DNA of 64,000 bases from Topomyia yanbarensis (Eukaryota; Arthropoda; Insecta; Diptera; Culicidae). Within the stretch, counting starts at the first letter, position 1. Every line of letters begins with the position of its first letter. Shown here piece by piece: positions 1-13,484 of this stretch. The notes beneath the pieces are model-generated. The model saw nothing but the letters and a program-made list of their open reading frames with translations. It was not told where the DNA came from and did not search any database. The translations under genes and the position numbers were made by a program. The stretch lies in NCBI RefSeq assembly GCF_030247195.1, contig NC_080672.1, positions 387,641,037-387,705,036 of the forward strand. Direction: 5' to 3'.

Positions 1-2095
1 TTTTGCGCAGGGGATACATCCCGCGTAAAAAAACCGCGTTAATTGGAAAATCCGTGTAAAAAAACCGCGTTAATAGGAAAATCCGCGTAAAAAAACGTGT
101 TAATTCGAAAATCCGCGTAAAAAAACTCTCAGCAAAAGACTTAGAATATTTTGGAAGTCTTTTTTGCGCGAATTTCGCAATTAACACGGTTTTTGCAAAC
201 AATATTCTAAGTCCTTTTGAATGCAAAAGACTTAGAAGATTTTCGGAAAGATGGAAGAGACGGGTCTGGAAGACTCCTTATGGCCCACACCCCAACAATA
301 TGGGTATTTTCGGAATGGTCTTGAAGAGTAGGTGCCAGAAATTGATTTTTGACGTCATTTTGAAATCAAAGACGGCGACCTCCGGTTTAGTGAAATTCGC
401 TATAACCCAATCAATATGGGTATTTTTGGAATGGTCTTGAAGAGTAGGTGCTAGAAATTGATCTTTGACGCTATTTTGAAATCAAAGATGGCGACTTCCG
501 GTTTAGCGAAATTCGCTATAAATCAATCAATATGGATATTTTCGGAATGGTCTTGAAGAGTAGGTGCCAGAAGTTGATCTTTGACGCCATTTTGGAATCA
601 AAGATGGCGACTTCCGGTTAGAGGCGTGCGCCACGTCACGCCGATGTGCTTACTAACAGACAAACGTCGATGCTTGCCGTAATTTTAAAATTTTAGATGG
701 CGACTTCCGGTTTACCGAAATTCCCGCATGAAAATCAAATATCAAATATAAAATCTAATCATAAACCAGCAAAATGCAAAATATTTTTATGTGTTAATCT
801 AGGAAAGTGCGGTGAGAATGGAAGAGAGAGAAGAAAGAGACGTATGTGGTGTGAGTTGGGGGTTTGAATTTATTCAAATTAAACATATTGCTTAAATTTA
901 AGTAAATTCAACTGTTTAATTAAAACTATTTGTGCTACAACTTCAACTTCCAAAAATACCAATATTGATTGGGTTATAGCGAATTTCACGATATCGGAAA
1001 TCGCCATCTTGGATTTAAAAATTACATCAAAAATCAATTTTTGGAACCTACTCGTTAAGATCATTCCAAAAACACTCATATTTACTGGGTTATAGTGAAT
1101 GTGGCTAACCTGGAAGTCGCCATCTTGAAATTCAAAATGGCGGCAAACATCGATTTTTCGCTACTACTATTGGGTTATAGCGAATTTCGCTAAACCGGAA
1201 GTTGCCACCTTGGATTTCAAAATGGCGCCAAATATAAATTTCTGGTACTTATTCTTCAAGACCATTCCGACAATACCCTATTGCATGGGTTGTAGGAAAT
1301 TTCCGCTAAACCGAATGTTGCCATCTTAGATTTCAAAATGGCGTCAAACATAAATTTCTAGCACCTACTTGTCAATACCATTCCGAAAATACCCATATTA
1401 TTTGGGTTATAGCGAATTTCGCTAAACCGGAAGTCGCCATTTTTTATTTCAAAATGGCGTCAAAAATCAATTTCTGGTACCTACTCTTCAAGACCATTCC
1501 GAAAATACCCATATTGATTGGGTTATAGTGAATTTCGCTAAACCGAAAGTCACCATCTTTGTTATCAAAATGGCGTCAAAAATCAATTTCTGGCACCTAC
1601 TTTCTGAGACCATTCTGAAAATATCCATATTGATTAAGGTATAGCGAATTTCGCTAAACCAGAAGGCGCCATTTTTGATTTAAAAATGGCGTCAAAAATC
1701 TATTTCTGGCTCCTACCCTTCAAGATCATTCCGAAAATACCCATATTGATTGGGTTATAGCGAATTTCGCTAAACCGGAAGTCGCCATCTTTGATTTCGA
1801 AATGGCGTCAAAAATCAATTTCTGGCACTTATTCTTCAAGTCCATTCCGAAAATACCCATATTGCTGGGGTGCGGGCCATAAGGAATCTTCCAGACCCGT
1901 CTCTTCCATCTTCCCGAAAATCTTCAAAATTGCAATGTCTTTTGCATTCAAAAAGACTTTTTGCAAAAACCGCGTTAATTGGAAAATCCGCGTAAAAAAC
2001 CGCGTTATTGGAAAATCCGCGTAAAAAAACCGCGTTAATTGGAAAATCCGCGTAAAAAAAACTCGTAAAAACCGCGCAAAAACGCGTAAAAAAAC
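1..2095. repeat. Foldback repeat of 116-bp tandem units
   Basis: Two arms carry the same unit in opposite orientation. The left arm (about 297-700) has three units, starting near 301, 417 and 533. The right arm (about 958-1880) has about eight, with the 'gggttatagcgaatt' word recurring about every 116 bp. Each unit joins a 'cattccgaaaatacccat' word, a 'gggttatagcg' word, 'aaaccggaagtcgccat' and 'aaaatggcgtcaaa'. Outside the units, 191-295 is the reverse complement of about 1865-1981 (the 'cttttgcattcaaaa' and 'agacccgtctcttccatctt' words). Short arrays of a motif containing 'ccgcgttaattggaaaa' lie at 1-130 and 1965-2095, in the same orientation on both sides. No transposase is visible. Terminal repeats and internal tandem arrays resemble large foldback elements; the family is unknown to me. 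Unit counts are by eye. Confidence 0.85.
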
Positions 2096-2950
2096 CTAGG
2101 TGTACATAATATGAGTCATCCTTTGGCTAGAAAATTTTGGTATCCATAGTTGGAGTCAACACTAACTTTTCACGGTGTGAGATAGAAACTAGAAGTCTTC
2201 TAAAAAGTTCTAAAACAGACATTACTTAGTAATTCCATATCTCTCTTCTTAAAAAGGTAGCGATGGCGTCCTCTATTATGTGAAATAAGAAACTAAAATT
2301 TTCTAGCTACGAAAACTCCTATGAATTTACAATTCAGCTAAACTCAATCGTTATTTCGCAAACAAAAAAGTACGTGGAATACTACAACTGATTCAGCACT
2401 ATACTATGTTTGACTCCATGCAGAACTGACTTACACATCAGTTCGTGAAAATTTGATTAACTTCTCCTACAAGAGCTTGATTTATTCGCAGTCTTTGACA
2501 GGATTGTAGGCAATAAAATTATCTTTCTTATTTTCACCTTTTGTGACGAAATGAGCAAAGGGGTTTTGTTCATGTAAATTATTGAAAAATTCTATACAAA
2601 CTTCAAGTACGTTGTTTCAGCAGTTAGACTTGTTCGATTTGACTCACTTGACTTGATTTTAGAACAGATGCTCCAGAGACTGGCTAGCTATTTTAACAGC
2701 AACAATGTAGAAGTAGGTAGATCAAAATGAATATTGAATATTTTTGGAGAGTATGTCTTGTTGCCTCGAGTGCGTACAGTTATAAAATAACGGCAGGCCA
2801 GAATATTAATTCCTCGATTAAGTAGAAATATGGCGATGTTTAGAAAAGTTTTTTCGATTCGATTCATCTCACCTTCATAGAATTTATTTAAATCTAATTG
2901 ATCAAACCTTCTAGTCCAGGGCAGTAGAGTGAAGTATTCAGAAACGTATA
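2096..2950. other. AT-rich stretch, no feature recognised
   Basis: I see no reading frame, repeat array or RNA gene here. A short inverted match around 'ctagaaaattttggt' (about 2130) and 'actaaaattttctag' (about 2295) is too weak to call an element. Confidence 0.4.
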
Positions 2951-2953
2951 AAG

Positions 2954-2992
2954 ACTTACCTGGAAAGAAAAAGAAAACAATGTTTTATTAAT
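2954..2992 (-). promoter_or_regulatory. Candidate recursive splice site (ratchet point) 1
   Basis: Read on the minus strand, a pyrimidine tract (2978-2963) leads into CAG (2962-2960), followed at once by GTAAGT (2959-2954): a 3' splice site fused to a consensus 5' splice site with no exon between. A TTAAT word at 2991-2987, about 25 nt upstream of the AG, could serve as branch point. Drosophila ratchet points have a pyrimidine tract followed by CAG|GTAAGT and divide long introns into steps. A second site of the same design and strand is at 54233-54265. Function is inferred from sequence only; a chance match or an unused microexon site cannot be excluded. Confidence 0.65.
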
Positions 2993-2999
2993 TTGGTGA

Positions 3000-5450
3000 A
3001 ACAATTAAAATGAAAAATTGAAACTCTATAAGGATAAGTATAGTAACCGTAACAATATATCCACAGACAAACAGACGAAATACAATCGACAGTGAGACAC
3101 AAATCCATAGCGGGTATAGTCTCACATATTTCGACAGGAAGCATAGATCTCTGTGTCCGTGACAGCGAACACTGAGCTAGAAAGGAAAGGTAGATGAGTA
3201 CGCAGGAAAGCAAGACTGTTTTTATACTCTGGCAAACAAACAGATTAAGTTCGCTTCGAATTCCAAGAAGTAGTCCTACCAAAGTGGCTAATTATTTCCC
3301 GAGGATTCTTACTCGATTGCATCATCGCTAACAGTATCGCAATTTGAACAACACAATGCTGGAATGTATGGTACAAAAATCGCTGAGATCATGCGACCAT
3401 CTGATTGTCGATGGGAGCGTACACATCCGCAAGGTTGTGGCAGAAAAATCCTGCTAGTTCTTCTCGATCAGTAAGCCCTTCTACTGTTGCTGCGCAAGCT
3501 GGCGGTAATTACACGTAATGATAATTTTCACGAAAAAACACCTCTCTACGGCAGGGAATCAGCAATTGATCATCACTAGTTAATCACATTTCTGATGATC
3601 AACCAGGAATAATAGAAAATATCATCTATTTTAATTGAATCTTACGATCGCTTGCGGTAGGTATGAATGCCTCTGGTCGCGAACTTACTCTGGTCGAGAT
3701 CAGTGATAATGCGATCCTGGGATCAGGTGCTATCATGGGGCAACCTTGACATCCCTGACTCCAGGAATGACATATACAGCTTACTTGCTTTCAAGTTAAA
3801 TTAAGGTGGAATCATTTTACAACAGCCAGAAAAAAGAAAAAAGGTAATTCATTTCACGACATCCATGAAAAGGATGACACCGATTCGTCGCGGACGTAGC
3901 CTATAGATAACCGGTTGATCGGTATGTGAAAAATGAATTGAATTTTTTAAAACAAACAAGCGATTAATTATTAGCAGCAAAGTTGTCGGACACGATCATT
4001 CAACGAATATATCTTGTTGGTTCAGCGTGCGGCGTTACAGTATCTTTTAGGATAACTGTTCACGCGTCACACCAGGGCCTTCGTTTTGGTTAAGTCCCGG
4101 ATATTAGTTACAGTGCGGCAGTGAACGATCAGTTAAATAAAAAAAAAACGAACTCAAACAAGTTTGATTCGAGTCACGGTACATATTACCAAACATTGAT
4201 CATTGACCATCTCCGCAGAACGCGAACGTGACAGCCACCAAAAGCTCATTTCCGAAACAGCGCGTATTAAACTGGTGATTTATTTACCTCCAGTGTGCAA
4301 TCGTCAACTATACTTGTTCCGACCACATATTTGACATCGTTTGTGGTAGTCACTTTTGCGCCGAATGAGTTGCAACAATGTGAAACGTACCCACTCTAGA
4401 GTAAACTGTACTGATCAGCTGACGACCAGCAGCACATACTTCAACTCGTACTGGTGGTGTCGATGTGGAACAACGCGACATCCCAAGGTGAGATGTGTAT
4501 TTGGAACAAGTTGCATTGTGAATCGTAAAACTGCAGTTTCGAGAACGAAACGATTGGAACAGAGTTTCAACCTGTCGTCAACAACACATTATTCAAATGA
4601 CAATAAGAGATAAGTTTTAATATGAGAAAAACGTACACAAACTCAGGTTAACGGCCTGTAAGTAAAATTGTTGTAGTTCTACTAGTAAATAGCTTTTCGA
4701 TTAGGAATAATAGTTTGTAGTAATTCGAACAGGATGCTTGCAATCGTCAATGAAATTACTTACACTTATATATAGATTGATGATGGAGAGAAACTAATTT
4801 CTGGGAGAAGGGAAGATCCTTTGGATAATCCACAAAAAACTCAGTTATCGAAGCCTATAATCAAACCATTTACGGTCCGTGATCAGCGACAAGTACACCG
4901 TATCAAACTTGTCTTCGTTTCGTAATTCTATACCGGTGGAAGATCTCTCGAAAATTATTGCAAATAATGCGCTTGATAACAGTCCTCTTAGCTACCCTGA
5001 CAGAGCATAACATATGACGGAGCAGATTCGCACACCAAATACGATGACAAGCGATAGCTTCTTCCTTCCAAAAGTAGCCGTCACGCTACTTGCGGTCTGG
5101 AAGTGACTCTTGAAAAGTCTACTCGCTTCCGTCAAGTACATGTGGATTACGGATCCGATGCTCAGGGTTTTGAAGCTGTTCTTTAAAAGTATGAAAGAGC
5201 AACAACAGAATGGATGACTTGTGGTATCAAAGATTTTTTTGTTTTAAGGAATGTGCAAGCAACATATTTAAACTAAATGATTTGTTTTAAAGTATTAACG
5301 AGAAAATTAAACAACACAATCTGAATATCCGTTATGACGGAGAATAGTTTTCTAATGGGGGGATGGGTGTGTCTCAATTCAGAAACGTGAATATCATATG
5401 AATTGAAAACTAGACAGGGACGGGATGCTCATAAAAATGTAAATATTTAA
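3000..5450. other. Intronic-type sequence, little recognised
   Basis: No convincing gene was found. The open frame at 2956-3282 (minus strand) runs into the ratchet point and has no recognised domain. A possible retroelement scrap at about 3395-3525 is listed separately. The rest is single-copy-looking AT-rich DNA with somewhat higher GC around 3.6-4.6 kb. Confidence 0.35.
3395..3525 (-). pseudogene. Possible non-LTR retrotransposon scrap
   Basis: On the minus strand this reads about 40 residues containing TVEGLTDREELAGFF followed by HNLADVYAPID. The pattern recalls the linker before the reverse transcriptase in ORF2 of APE-type non-LTR elements. There is no catalytic motif in this piece and the flanking frames are closed, so the call is tentative. 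It could equally be chance. Confidence 0.25.
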
Positions 5451-5452
5451 AC

Positions 5453-6141
5453 AATTCGTCGCTTTTGTGCTATCTTATGACAAACGCCATTTTGGAGTAA
5501 ACTGAGTTAGATATACCACACCACTTGTCTAAAAAAGTGACATTTTCAGAATTTTGACATTCTGCTTGGTTACTGAGATATAGCGAGAAACGTGCTGAGA
5601 AATTTTTAATTTTTTGCTTCAAATGACTGTATCTGGGGATTTGCTCAAGTTATCTTGATGTATAAAATGTTTTTATGTGTAAAACTATCTGAGAAATAAG
5701 GCATAATCGTTTTCAAAACAAAAATAACTGAATTGTGAGAAAAATGCAGTTTAAGTGTGAAACTGGAAATATAGCATATTTGGCAACACTGCAATCAAGA
5801 ATAACTATTTTTTCTAGATTCCCTGATTTATTTCCATCAAAATGCATCTCGCCGATTGTTTATAGACCAAATAAGATATGAACAAAAGTTAAAAATTGAT
5901 GATTTTTTCCATGGAAAATTTTCCATGCACGATTATGACACATACAAATTTTGTCATCAATACACCAATCTTTGTAATATTTGAGAGATTAATACAGCAT
6001 AGAAAGAAGCATCAATTGGCTTCTTTGAATCGTTTATACCATTTATAAGTTTCAAGATATTCAATCTCAAACTTTAAAAATCGTTTTGCTCGAAATGTGC
6101 TAAATGGCGCTTGTCATAAGATAGTACAACAGCGACGAATT
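5453..6141. mobile_element. MITE of about 690 bp with 40-bp terminal inverted repeats
   Basis: The left end 'aattcgtcgcttttgtgcta' continues through 'tcttatgacaaacgccat'. The right end, reverse complemented, is 'aattcgtcgctgttgtacta' continuing through 'tcttatgacaagcgccat'. About 40 bp match with a few differences. The interior is AT-rich with no transposase frame, so it is a non-autonomous DNA element. The target duplication is not obvious, so superfamily is left open. Confidence 0.8.
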
Positions 6142-7490
6142 ATAGATGCATCATAGTAGCAAGAAATGTTTGCCATATTCAAATAATTCCACGCGATTAG
6201 ATAAATGACTATTTTTTTATAATTAAATCTAAAATAATCTAATATAAAAAGATATCATTCAGTATTGACAGAAACACAAAAAATATAGTCCTAGAGGACT
6301 ACCATGAGTAAACATGCAAATAACTGGGGATACTATCCATAATTTAAGTATTAAAAATTATTGTAAAAATCCAACAGTGGTTATTTTCACTAGCTCAGAG
6401 TAGCTAGTGGCGATTTCAGCTAACGGTAAATAATTAAGTTCATTTAATGTTGGTGGTGATGGCATACAATTGGATTACCAACAGCAGTGGTGCCAGAAAA
6501 AGGGAACATTTTATCAATCGTTAGAGCATTAATCGGTTTCTGCTTAATATTTTTTTCTCAAGCGTCAAATCGGTTCGTGGTCTTCGCACTTTGTTTCTTT
6601 GTTAAATTTACTATAAAAGCCACATAACGATTTATTCTTAGGAAGCAATGGGCGACTTCCGGAGGAATTATTTTGTGAAAGTTAATTTTCCCATGCAAAA
6701 TCCCATGTAAACTTTAAACAGTGTGTGCAAAAATATGGTTTCAGGGATCGAGCTAAAAATGGCACAATTATTCTAGAACCCAAATGGTACCTAAAATGTT
6801 GCTCGGTCCAGGAATCTAATTTTTGTCCCACCCTAGTGCATGTAATAATCCGGTACCTGCAGATGATTCTATTTTTTTCTATTTATAGATATACGTATTT
6901 GTTTTGCTTAAAGATGAACTCATTTTAACCCTAGAGATGAAAGGTGATAGCTCTATTATATATCCAACGACCCATCGAGAATACCTGGTACACGTACTTT
7001 CTGAGATCACCTCCAGGTATAAAAAGCCCCGCACGAATACGTTCACGTAACATTTGGATACGTGCAATTGCAAACAAATTGATTCTTGCATGCATTTAGT
7101 TTAGCTTAAATATTTAAATATGATGTGTACATGTCAAAAATAACAAATAAAAACGATTAGCTCATATCCAATTAATTGAACATTTCGCCGAATATTTTCT
7201 TTATCATCAAAGCGATGCATCAGCCAGTCTTATTAAGATGGCGCTGCGGATGCGAAGCGGATAGAACGGGTGTACTTTTTGGCGGCTCTAATTTAATAAT
7301 TATTAAAAGTTGTGACAAAATATCTACGCAGAATTGCACTAGTCTCGCTATAATTTAAAAAAGCAACACGTTATTCAAGAAAAGATCTGGTTAAAAGATT
7401 CATTCCTATCTTTAATTAACTAGACTCTATTGCATTTGGTTGTGTTGCGTAAGCACGGTATACTTCGTTGATTGCAGACTGATGACTCTC
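6142..7490. other. AT-rich stretch, no feature recognised
   Basis: Small open frames at 6725-6928 (plus), 6879-7091 (minus) and 7176-7358 (plus) show no recognisable domain and look like chance frames. Confidence 0.35.
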
Positions 7491-7499
7491 ATTTTTATG

Positions 7500-8290
7500 T
7501 AGCTCCTATGCGATAATTTTGGTTACGGAAACTAATTGGGATGAAAGTGTTAGAAGTGAGGAAGTTTTCGTAAACAGTTGGAATTTGTTTAGAAATAATT
7601 ATGACATTCATATGAATGAAAAGAAGTCGGGTGGTGGAGCTCTTATAGCAATTATATCAAAATTTAAAGCAGAAATTCGAAGAATTTAAGCATAAAACGG
7701 TTAAACTGCATCTGGCAGGTGAAACACATATCTTTGCCTCGGTATATTTCTCCCCAAACAATGCCCGTAAATATGATAAGTTTTTTTTTTGCTATTGCTG
7801 AAGACATAATAACCAGGTTCCCCCCTGAGGTTAAAGTTCATATTTACGGTAACTTCAATCAACGAAGCAATGACTTCTTCTTAGACACTGAAAATGATCT
7901 TACTTCCAGCCGTTGGGGAAAACAAAACACTGCAGGCCTTATTTGCCAAACTGCAAGGACTCAATCGAACTAATCATATTAGGAATCAGCCAAACTGGTA
8001 TCTGACATATGTAATCTGACATATGTAATGATGTATTGCCAGTATATGTGGTATGCCTTTCAAATCAAAACCAGAATTACTAACATGCAGCATGGATTCT
8101 TCAAAGGACTTGATTGCAATAGAAAATGGAAACCACATTGAAACTCCTTACACAGACTTTAGCAAGGCATTAGACCGTAGTGACAAAACCTTGCTATTAT
8201 TCAAATTGGAAAAATTGTGAATAGAGGCAGTTCTTCTCAAATGGTTCAACTATCACTCCATGTAGACTATTTTTCGTTCTTAATAACCCA
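7500..8290 (+). pseudogene. Decayed non-LTR retrotransposon ORF2 fragment
   Basis: Scraps of one protein appear in order but in different frames. Around 7510-7680 there is ILVTETNWDE, then NEKKSGGGALIAI, the pattern of an APE-type endonuclease domain. Around 7710-7900 a frame reads ASVYFSPNN, then PEVKVHIYGNFNQRS, where family members have an intact GDFN-type motif; here the Asp is replaced by Asn. Around 8130-8250 a reverse transcriptase motif A region reads YTDFSKALDRSDKTLLLFKLEKL, broken by a stop after Leu. Most of the endonuclease-to-RT linker is missing. The fragment is dead, through frameshifts, stops and a large deletion. Clade (CR1- or Jockey-like) is uncertain. Confidence 0.7.
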
Positions 8291-10035
8291 AAGAAAACAT
8301 TGAAAATTTTCCTGCATTTTTTCATTTATAATTTTTCCTAAAACTGTAGAAGGTAGGCAAAACAATTTTACATGTAAATAACAACTTCTACACAATACAT
8401 ATGTAATAAATGCGATTATATACAATTAGAAAGAAATAAAAAATTACATTTGATATAAACAGCATTGCGACGTATTTTGCTGTCAAATAATTGAATTTTA
8501 CATGTTTTGACATGTGAAATAAAATATTGTGTCTCTTTTTATGCAGAACTCGGTTCAATGGAGAAGGAGAATTAAGAACAAAGCGCCTTCGTACATGTTC
8601 TTGAATGTAAATTCAAGTGAATTTACACGCTCCTTTTATGTGCATCTTGCGAGATATAAATATTTTTAAGTAGTAAGTCGAGCAACAAATTTGCTTACTA
8701 CCTCTTCTAGATTCTATCACAGAAAACGAGGACACCGAATGTCTAAGCAAGGATAGTGTTGAAAATAAGTGACTTTCACCGAAGTTGGATGTCGACTGTA
8801 TCCAATTTCAACACATGAGAAACGAAACGACGATAACATTCAACTAGTAAGCGGTTTTAAACCTAATTTGTCGAAAAACATTAAAATACGATAACGCCAG
8901 TAAACTCTAACTCGCTGGGTACATTAACGATAGCACAATCGAGGTACGACTATACGATCTGTTGCCGTTTTACAAAATTCTTGTCTCAATACGGAGAACT
9001 GAGCACCTGCTACAAAGTAAACTTGAGGAAACTTGTGAAAATCAACGTGACAATTTTTTAAACAGTGTTGTTTCTAAATGGCGTTTGCTGGAATTTAGTA
9101 TTTTAATCTTGCCAAACACATGTGACCAGGCAGCACACCACGGAATGCTCTGCACTAAAAAGCGATACGCGAATTGCAACGTCGTTTTCCGGCCAAACCA
9201 GAATCTGCTTTTTTCCAACAAACATCTCATTAATGATGAAAGTTCAATCTAAAATTGTAAACACTACTTGTGTTCACAATCAAACAATTCGTATTAATGT
9301 TAGATATTGTATCCTACATGCATAAATGATTCAATTCAGTTTTTTCATAAAGGTGAAATATAGCACATACTGCATCTCACATTTACGGGTACACCAAATT
9401 TTTGGAGGATTTTTATTCTTTTGCACCTTAATACACAATTTTTTTCGAGTAGTTCAAGGGGTTGAAATAAGAAATTTTAATTTCCTTAATTTTTACAAAC
9501 CTATTCCAATTTGTTAATTTGTTTGGACAGTTTAATTGAAAAAAGAAATGGTATTCCAGATTTCAGTTTACACGCAAAAAATTTATCAAGCGAATGTCCG
9601 TCTTTTTAAAATGCCATTAGATTTCAAGCCGAAACCAGCATTCAATTTCGCTAGATTTCTCATCAGGAAAAGGACCTTCTGTGCCTGTGGGACGTCACAC
9701 CTATGACTAATCATTCAATTGTGGATTGATTGTCTGTTCGTCGGCCAAGTCGGTCTGCCACGATATTGATGAAAGGTAGTAAAGTTTTTTTTATATTTTT
9801 CATATTTATTTTTCAAAAGTAAACATCGGTTGCGTTAAACTTAGGTACCGAGCCGTATCAAATAAACGGATTAGATAACAAAGCGGATAACCATGTTAAA
9901 AATGATAGGTTGATGGCTTGTGTCAGACTAAATTTTAAAGTGTTTTAAACGTATCACGAACACAAAAACGTCACCATTCGATTTTTCGCACAGATCATAA
10001 AATAACGAAATTCAAGAAACCATGATACGCTTTTT
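8291..10035. other. AT-rich stretch, no feature recognised
   Basis: Overlapping open frames at 8962-9252 and 9122-9325 (plus) have no recognisable motif. Nothing else is supported. Confidence 0.35.
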
Positions 10036-10039
10036 CCGA

Positions 10040-11140
10040 AATCCTTTCGAACCTCCTTCCTGCACATGTCAGACAGATTGATCGGGAAGATGTAAAATAG
10101 AAAGCAAATCAAAGTTTAAAATATATCTTGATTGGCAAGCAATTTGAAGGTTCGGACTCTGGTAAAGAGATCGTTCCAACCAAAACCATAATTCATGATT
10201 AAATCGCAGAACTTTTTTTTGAAAGTTTGTCACTTGAATGAAAGCGACATATTTGTATTATCTGATCTGATTCGTTGAATGGTTACTTCTTAAGTTCAAC
10301 AAAGTAGAGGAATAAAGTTCAACAGAGTAGAGGAATCATCGTACTACACAACCGAAACCAATGAGGGAATGTCGATGGAAGACTATGACTTTGGGAATAC
10401 AAATCGAAATGATGCCATCTACGCATGCAAAGATTGTTACCTAAGTTTGACGCGAAAAAAGTGATAATTGTTTCCATATAAACTAAGATAATAAGATACT
10501 GGAATAATTGACCGGGAATGGACTCCCAGAAAATAGAATTAAAACGCGAAATATACTAATTATAAAAATCCCACAAACCCGACGGATACGAAAAATAAGC
10601 CATTTTCACGTGGCCGTGCCAATTCTTCTCAAATTATTGCACACAATGAAATACATACGAACCAACATCCTGCATGTGACAGATAGATTGTAACGGGAAG
10701 ATGTAAAACAGAAAGCAGATTGAAGTTAAAACATATCTTGATTGGCAAGCATAATTCATGATTGCATTGTCACAGAACTTTTTTTTATTTTTTTTTACTT
10801 GAGCGACATATTTGTATTTGTATCGGATAGGTTACTTCTCAAGTTCAATAAAGTAGTTGAATAATTTAAACCGCATCATTGTGGTAGTCAACAAAAACTA
10901 ATGAGGGAATGTCGATCGAAGAATATGACTTTGGGAATACAAACGAAATGATACTACCAACGCATGCAAAGATTTTTACATAATAGAACCTTGATGCGAA
11001 AAAAATTGTTCCCATATTATTAAAACAAGATAATTACTAGAACATTTCATAATTGACCCCTATTTGGAACGGACTCCCAGAAATTAGAATTAAATCGAGA
11101 AAAATCTCAATTATGAAAATCCCACAAAAATTGATGAGTT
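10040..11140. repeat. Local direct duplication, unit about 550-600 bp
   Basis: Copy 1 (about 10040-10600) and copy 2 (about 10650-11140) share long matching words in the same order: the 'gaagatgtaaaa' region, 'catatcttgattggcaagca', 'aatgagggaatgtcgat', 'atgactttgggaatacaaa', 'gcatgcaaagat' and 'gactcccagaaa'. Offsets fall from about 609 at the start to 542-550 later, showing indels. Similarity is roughly four in five bases by eye. The repeat carries no coding frame. Confidence 0.8.
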
Positions 11141-13120
11141 ATTGTTCCGAAAGCATTGTGATTACAGTCCCGGTATTCATACCTAGTCAATTGCAAGCAA
11201 ACCACAATTTACGTGCTATGCTACACACGGTAGATACACCTAACCGTGAGCTTTATCAAATTAGTAAAGGAATGTGCATCTTCACGTGTAACCACTCATA
11301 CAATTGAAACATCGAGTGAGCTTCATTTAATTACTGATACTTGCCCCCATCCAAAGAACAATCAACAAACAAAGAGTGCGTTTCCTGCGAAATTAAAATC
11401 CCATAAATCATCTTCCCACTCGACCAGCACAGCCTAGAGGTCTCCCATGCTTCAACTTTGTATTCACCACGAGTGACCTCAAAGTGCATACACACTGCCC
11501 GGTGTGCGGTATAGCAGAGTACTCGAGCAGAAAAACAATACAGGTAGCCAGCCAGTCAGTGGCCATCAGACGCTATGTAGCAATGCGTACGCGATTGGAA
11601 TCTGAATATATTGAAAAATGCATTCAACCAGTACGCGTGTTCTGGCCGATGGCAACGAGTTTTAAAACTTACTGTAAACAAAGCGTGTAACGTTGATTCT
11701 CGGTCGATCGAGTTAATTATTATTAATGTCATTATCTTTAAAGTCAGCGAGATGAAGTTTGTACATATATCCCCGATCTGCGGTGTATGGTGGAATGGAT
11801 CCTGCGCTGCGAACCCTTACGTGACCATCGAATGCATAGTTGCAATGATATATGAGGTTGTGTGCCTCTTGAAAATGTCGTTTTTGTTTTTTTTTTAATT
11901 ATTTCCTCGAAGAAAGAAACTTTGGTAAGCTTTGGCAAATCGAATCGGGCTCGGAAGAACGAACGAACGAACAAATAACTGGACAACCTTGAGGGGCGAG
12001 CCAGAAATCGCGTGTAACGTGATAGAGATGTTGCGGTAGAAAATAACATCCCCCTCGGGCTTGGAAATCGATGCCCGAGCTGATAAATGAGCCATTCTTT
12101 ACCATACAGCAACTGATTATTATAATATCTGCGCGTATGCGGTCGTCGATGCAATGGGTGCGGTTGCGCCCTGCACGCGGTAAGCGGGATTGTTTTGCTT
12201 CGGGATTTCTTTTTCGCGAGAGGGGGCGGTGGGGTTAATATTTATAGCGGATGTTTTGATTGCGTTTTGCAAGTTAACTGGACTCATTTATTTATAGAAA
12301 ACAAGATGTTGGTTGCAGTGGGCAGTGCCGAAGATGCGTAAACGTGGACACAGTCCGGAAGTGGCAGGATATATGTTTAACGAAGCTAGAGAAATCTTGC
12401 TGAGGTTTGTAGCAATTCGTGCACGCAATGCGGATTAAGATAGAGCGTGTGTGATTAAATTACTTTTTCTGCAATTCATGCTTTAAAACGTATTGTGTGA
12501 AGATGGGAAAACCAATTAACGCCGATACGTGAGCTAGATAGGCTTAAATTGGGAACATTAGTGCAAATTTTATGACACTTGCCTGACCCTAATTGGAGGC
12601 CAGAATTCATATTCACCACGCTACATGTACCCGCTTTACTAGATAAACCAGCTCCGTCAACATTTACCAAGCCCTGAACCTCCGAGTATTCTGAGCCACG
12701 CTCCGGGTACTAATCGACTAATTACTCTCCCTGTGGGGCAATTAAGGCCACTATCACGCGCCTAGCAGCTACTGGTTTTCTGTGACTGAGCAGATTACAC
12801 AATCCTATTTATAGGTGGTTTATATGTACGCTCAATATGGTGAATGGTGACCATTGCAAATATGTATCTGATATCTGTGAATGAAAGATACAAAGCCAGT
12901 ATGTGCTTATAACAGAAGCAGTCCATTAAACTATGGTAGTATGACAGAAAGAAATTTCAAGGACGGTTTTCTAATACTGGGCACCCACCAATTTCGATGG
13001 ATATACACAGAAAACATCTGTTCATTACTTCGCAATTTTTATCGTGATATTACAAAGATCTACCAAGGTTAAGAAGTTGAAGTGTTTTTTGTGTAGTTGA
13101 GGTTATTATTTTTTGAAGGT
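11141..13120. other. Repeat-poor sequence with GC-richer core at 11.9-12.8 kb
   Basis: No domain is recognised in the small open frames (11053-11307, 11484-11690, 11611-11898 plus; 11744-12154 minus). The segment from about 11930 to 12780 is GC-richer than its surroundings and free of obvious repeats. It includes clustered TAAT-type words around 12710-12745. It could hold regulatory DNA, but nothing more can be said from sequence alone. Confidence 0.3.
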
Positions 13121-13484
13121 GGTCCAATTGGAGCTGTAGAGCTTGATTTTCAGCTGGGCTCCCTGTCAGAATCACGCACTACACTTGTAGACGAGGCGGA
13201 AACATCACCCACTTAAACACTGCTTAAGGTAATTTGCAGCGGACCATGAATCTGATTGTGATATTGTGTGTAGGGTTCAAATGTGAAGATTTCATGATCA
13301 CGTGGGGACAAGTGTTTATAAGTTCGTGCTTGAGACCGTGTTTATAAATTTATAATCGCAACAACGCTCTAAGTGAACTGGGGCGTATTCGTACTCGCAA
13401 CATCGCGAACGTAGGTGCGCGTGGATGATCGCGAAGGTTCGAGCGTTTATATGTTATCGGTAAATTATTTTTTGACATATATTT

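Noticed and set aside
2956..3282. Minus-strand ORF of 108 aa as a coding exon
   Set aside because: Hydrophobic, Cys-rich chance composition; it simply runs into the ratchet point's pyrimidine tract.
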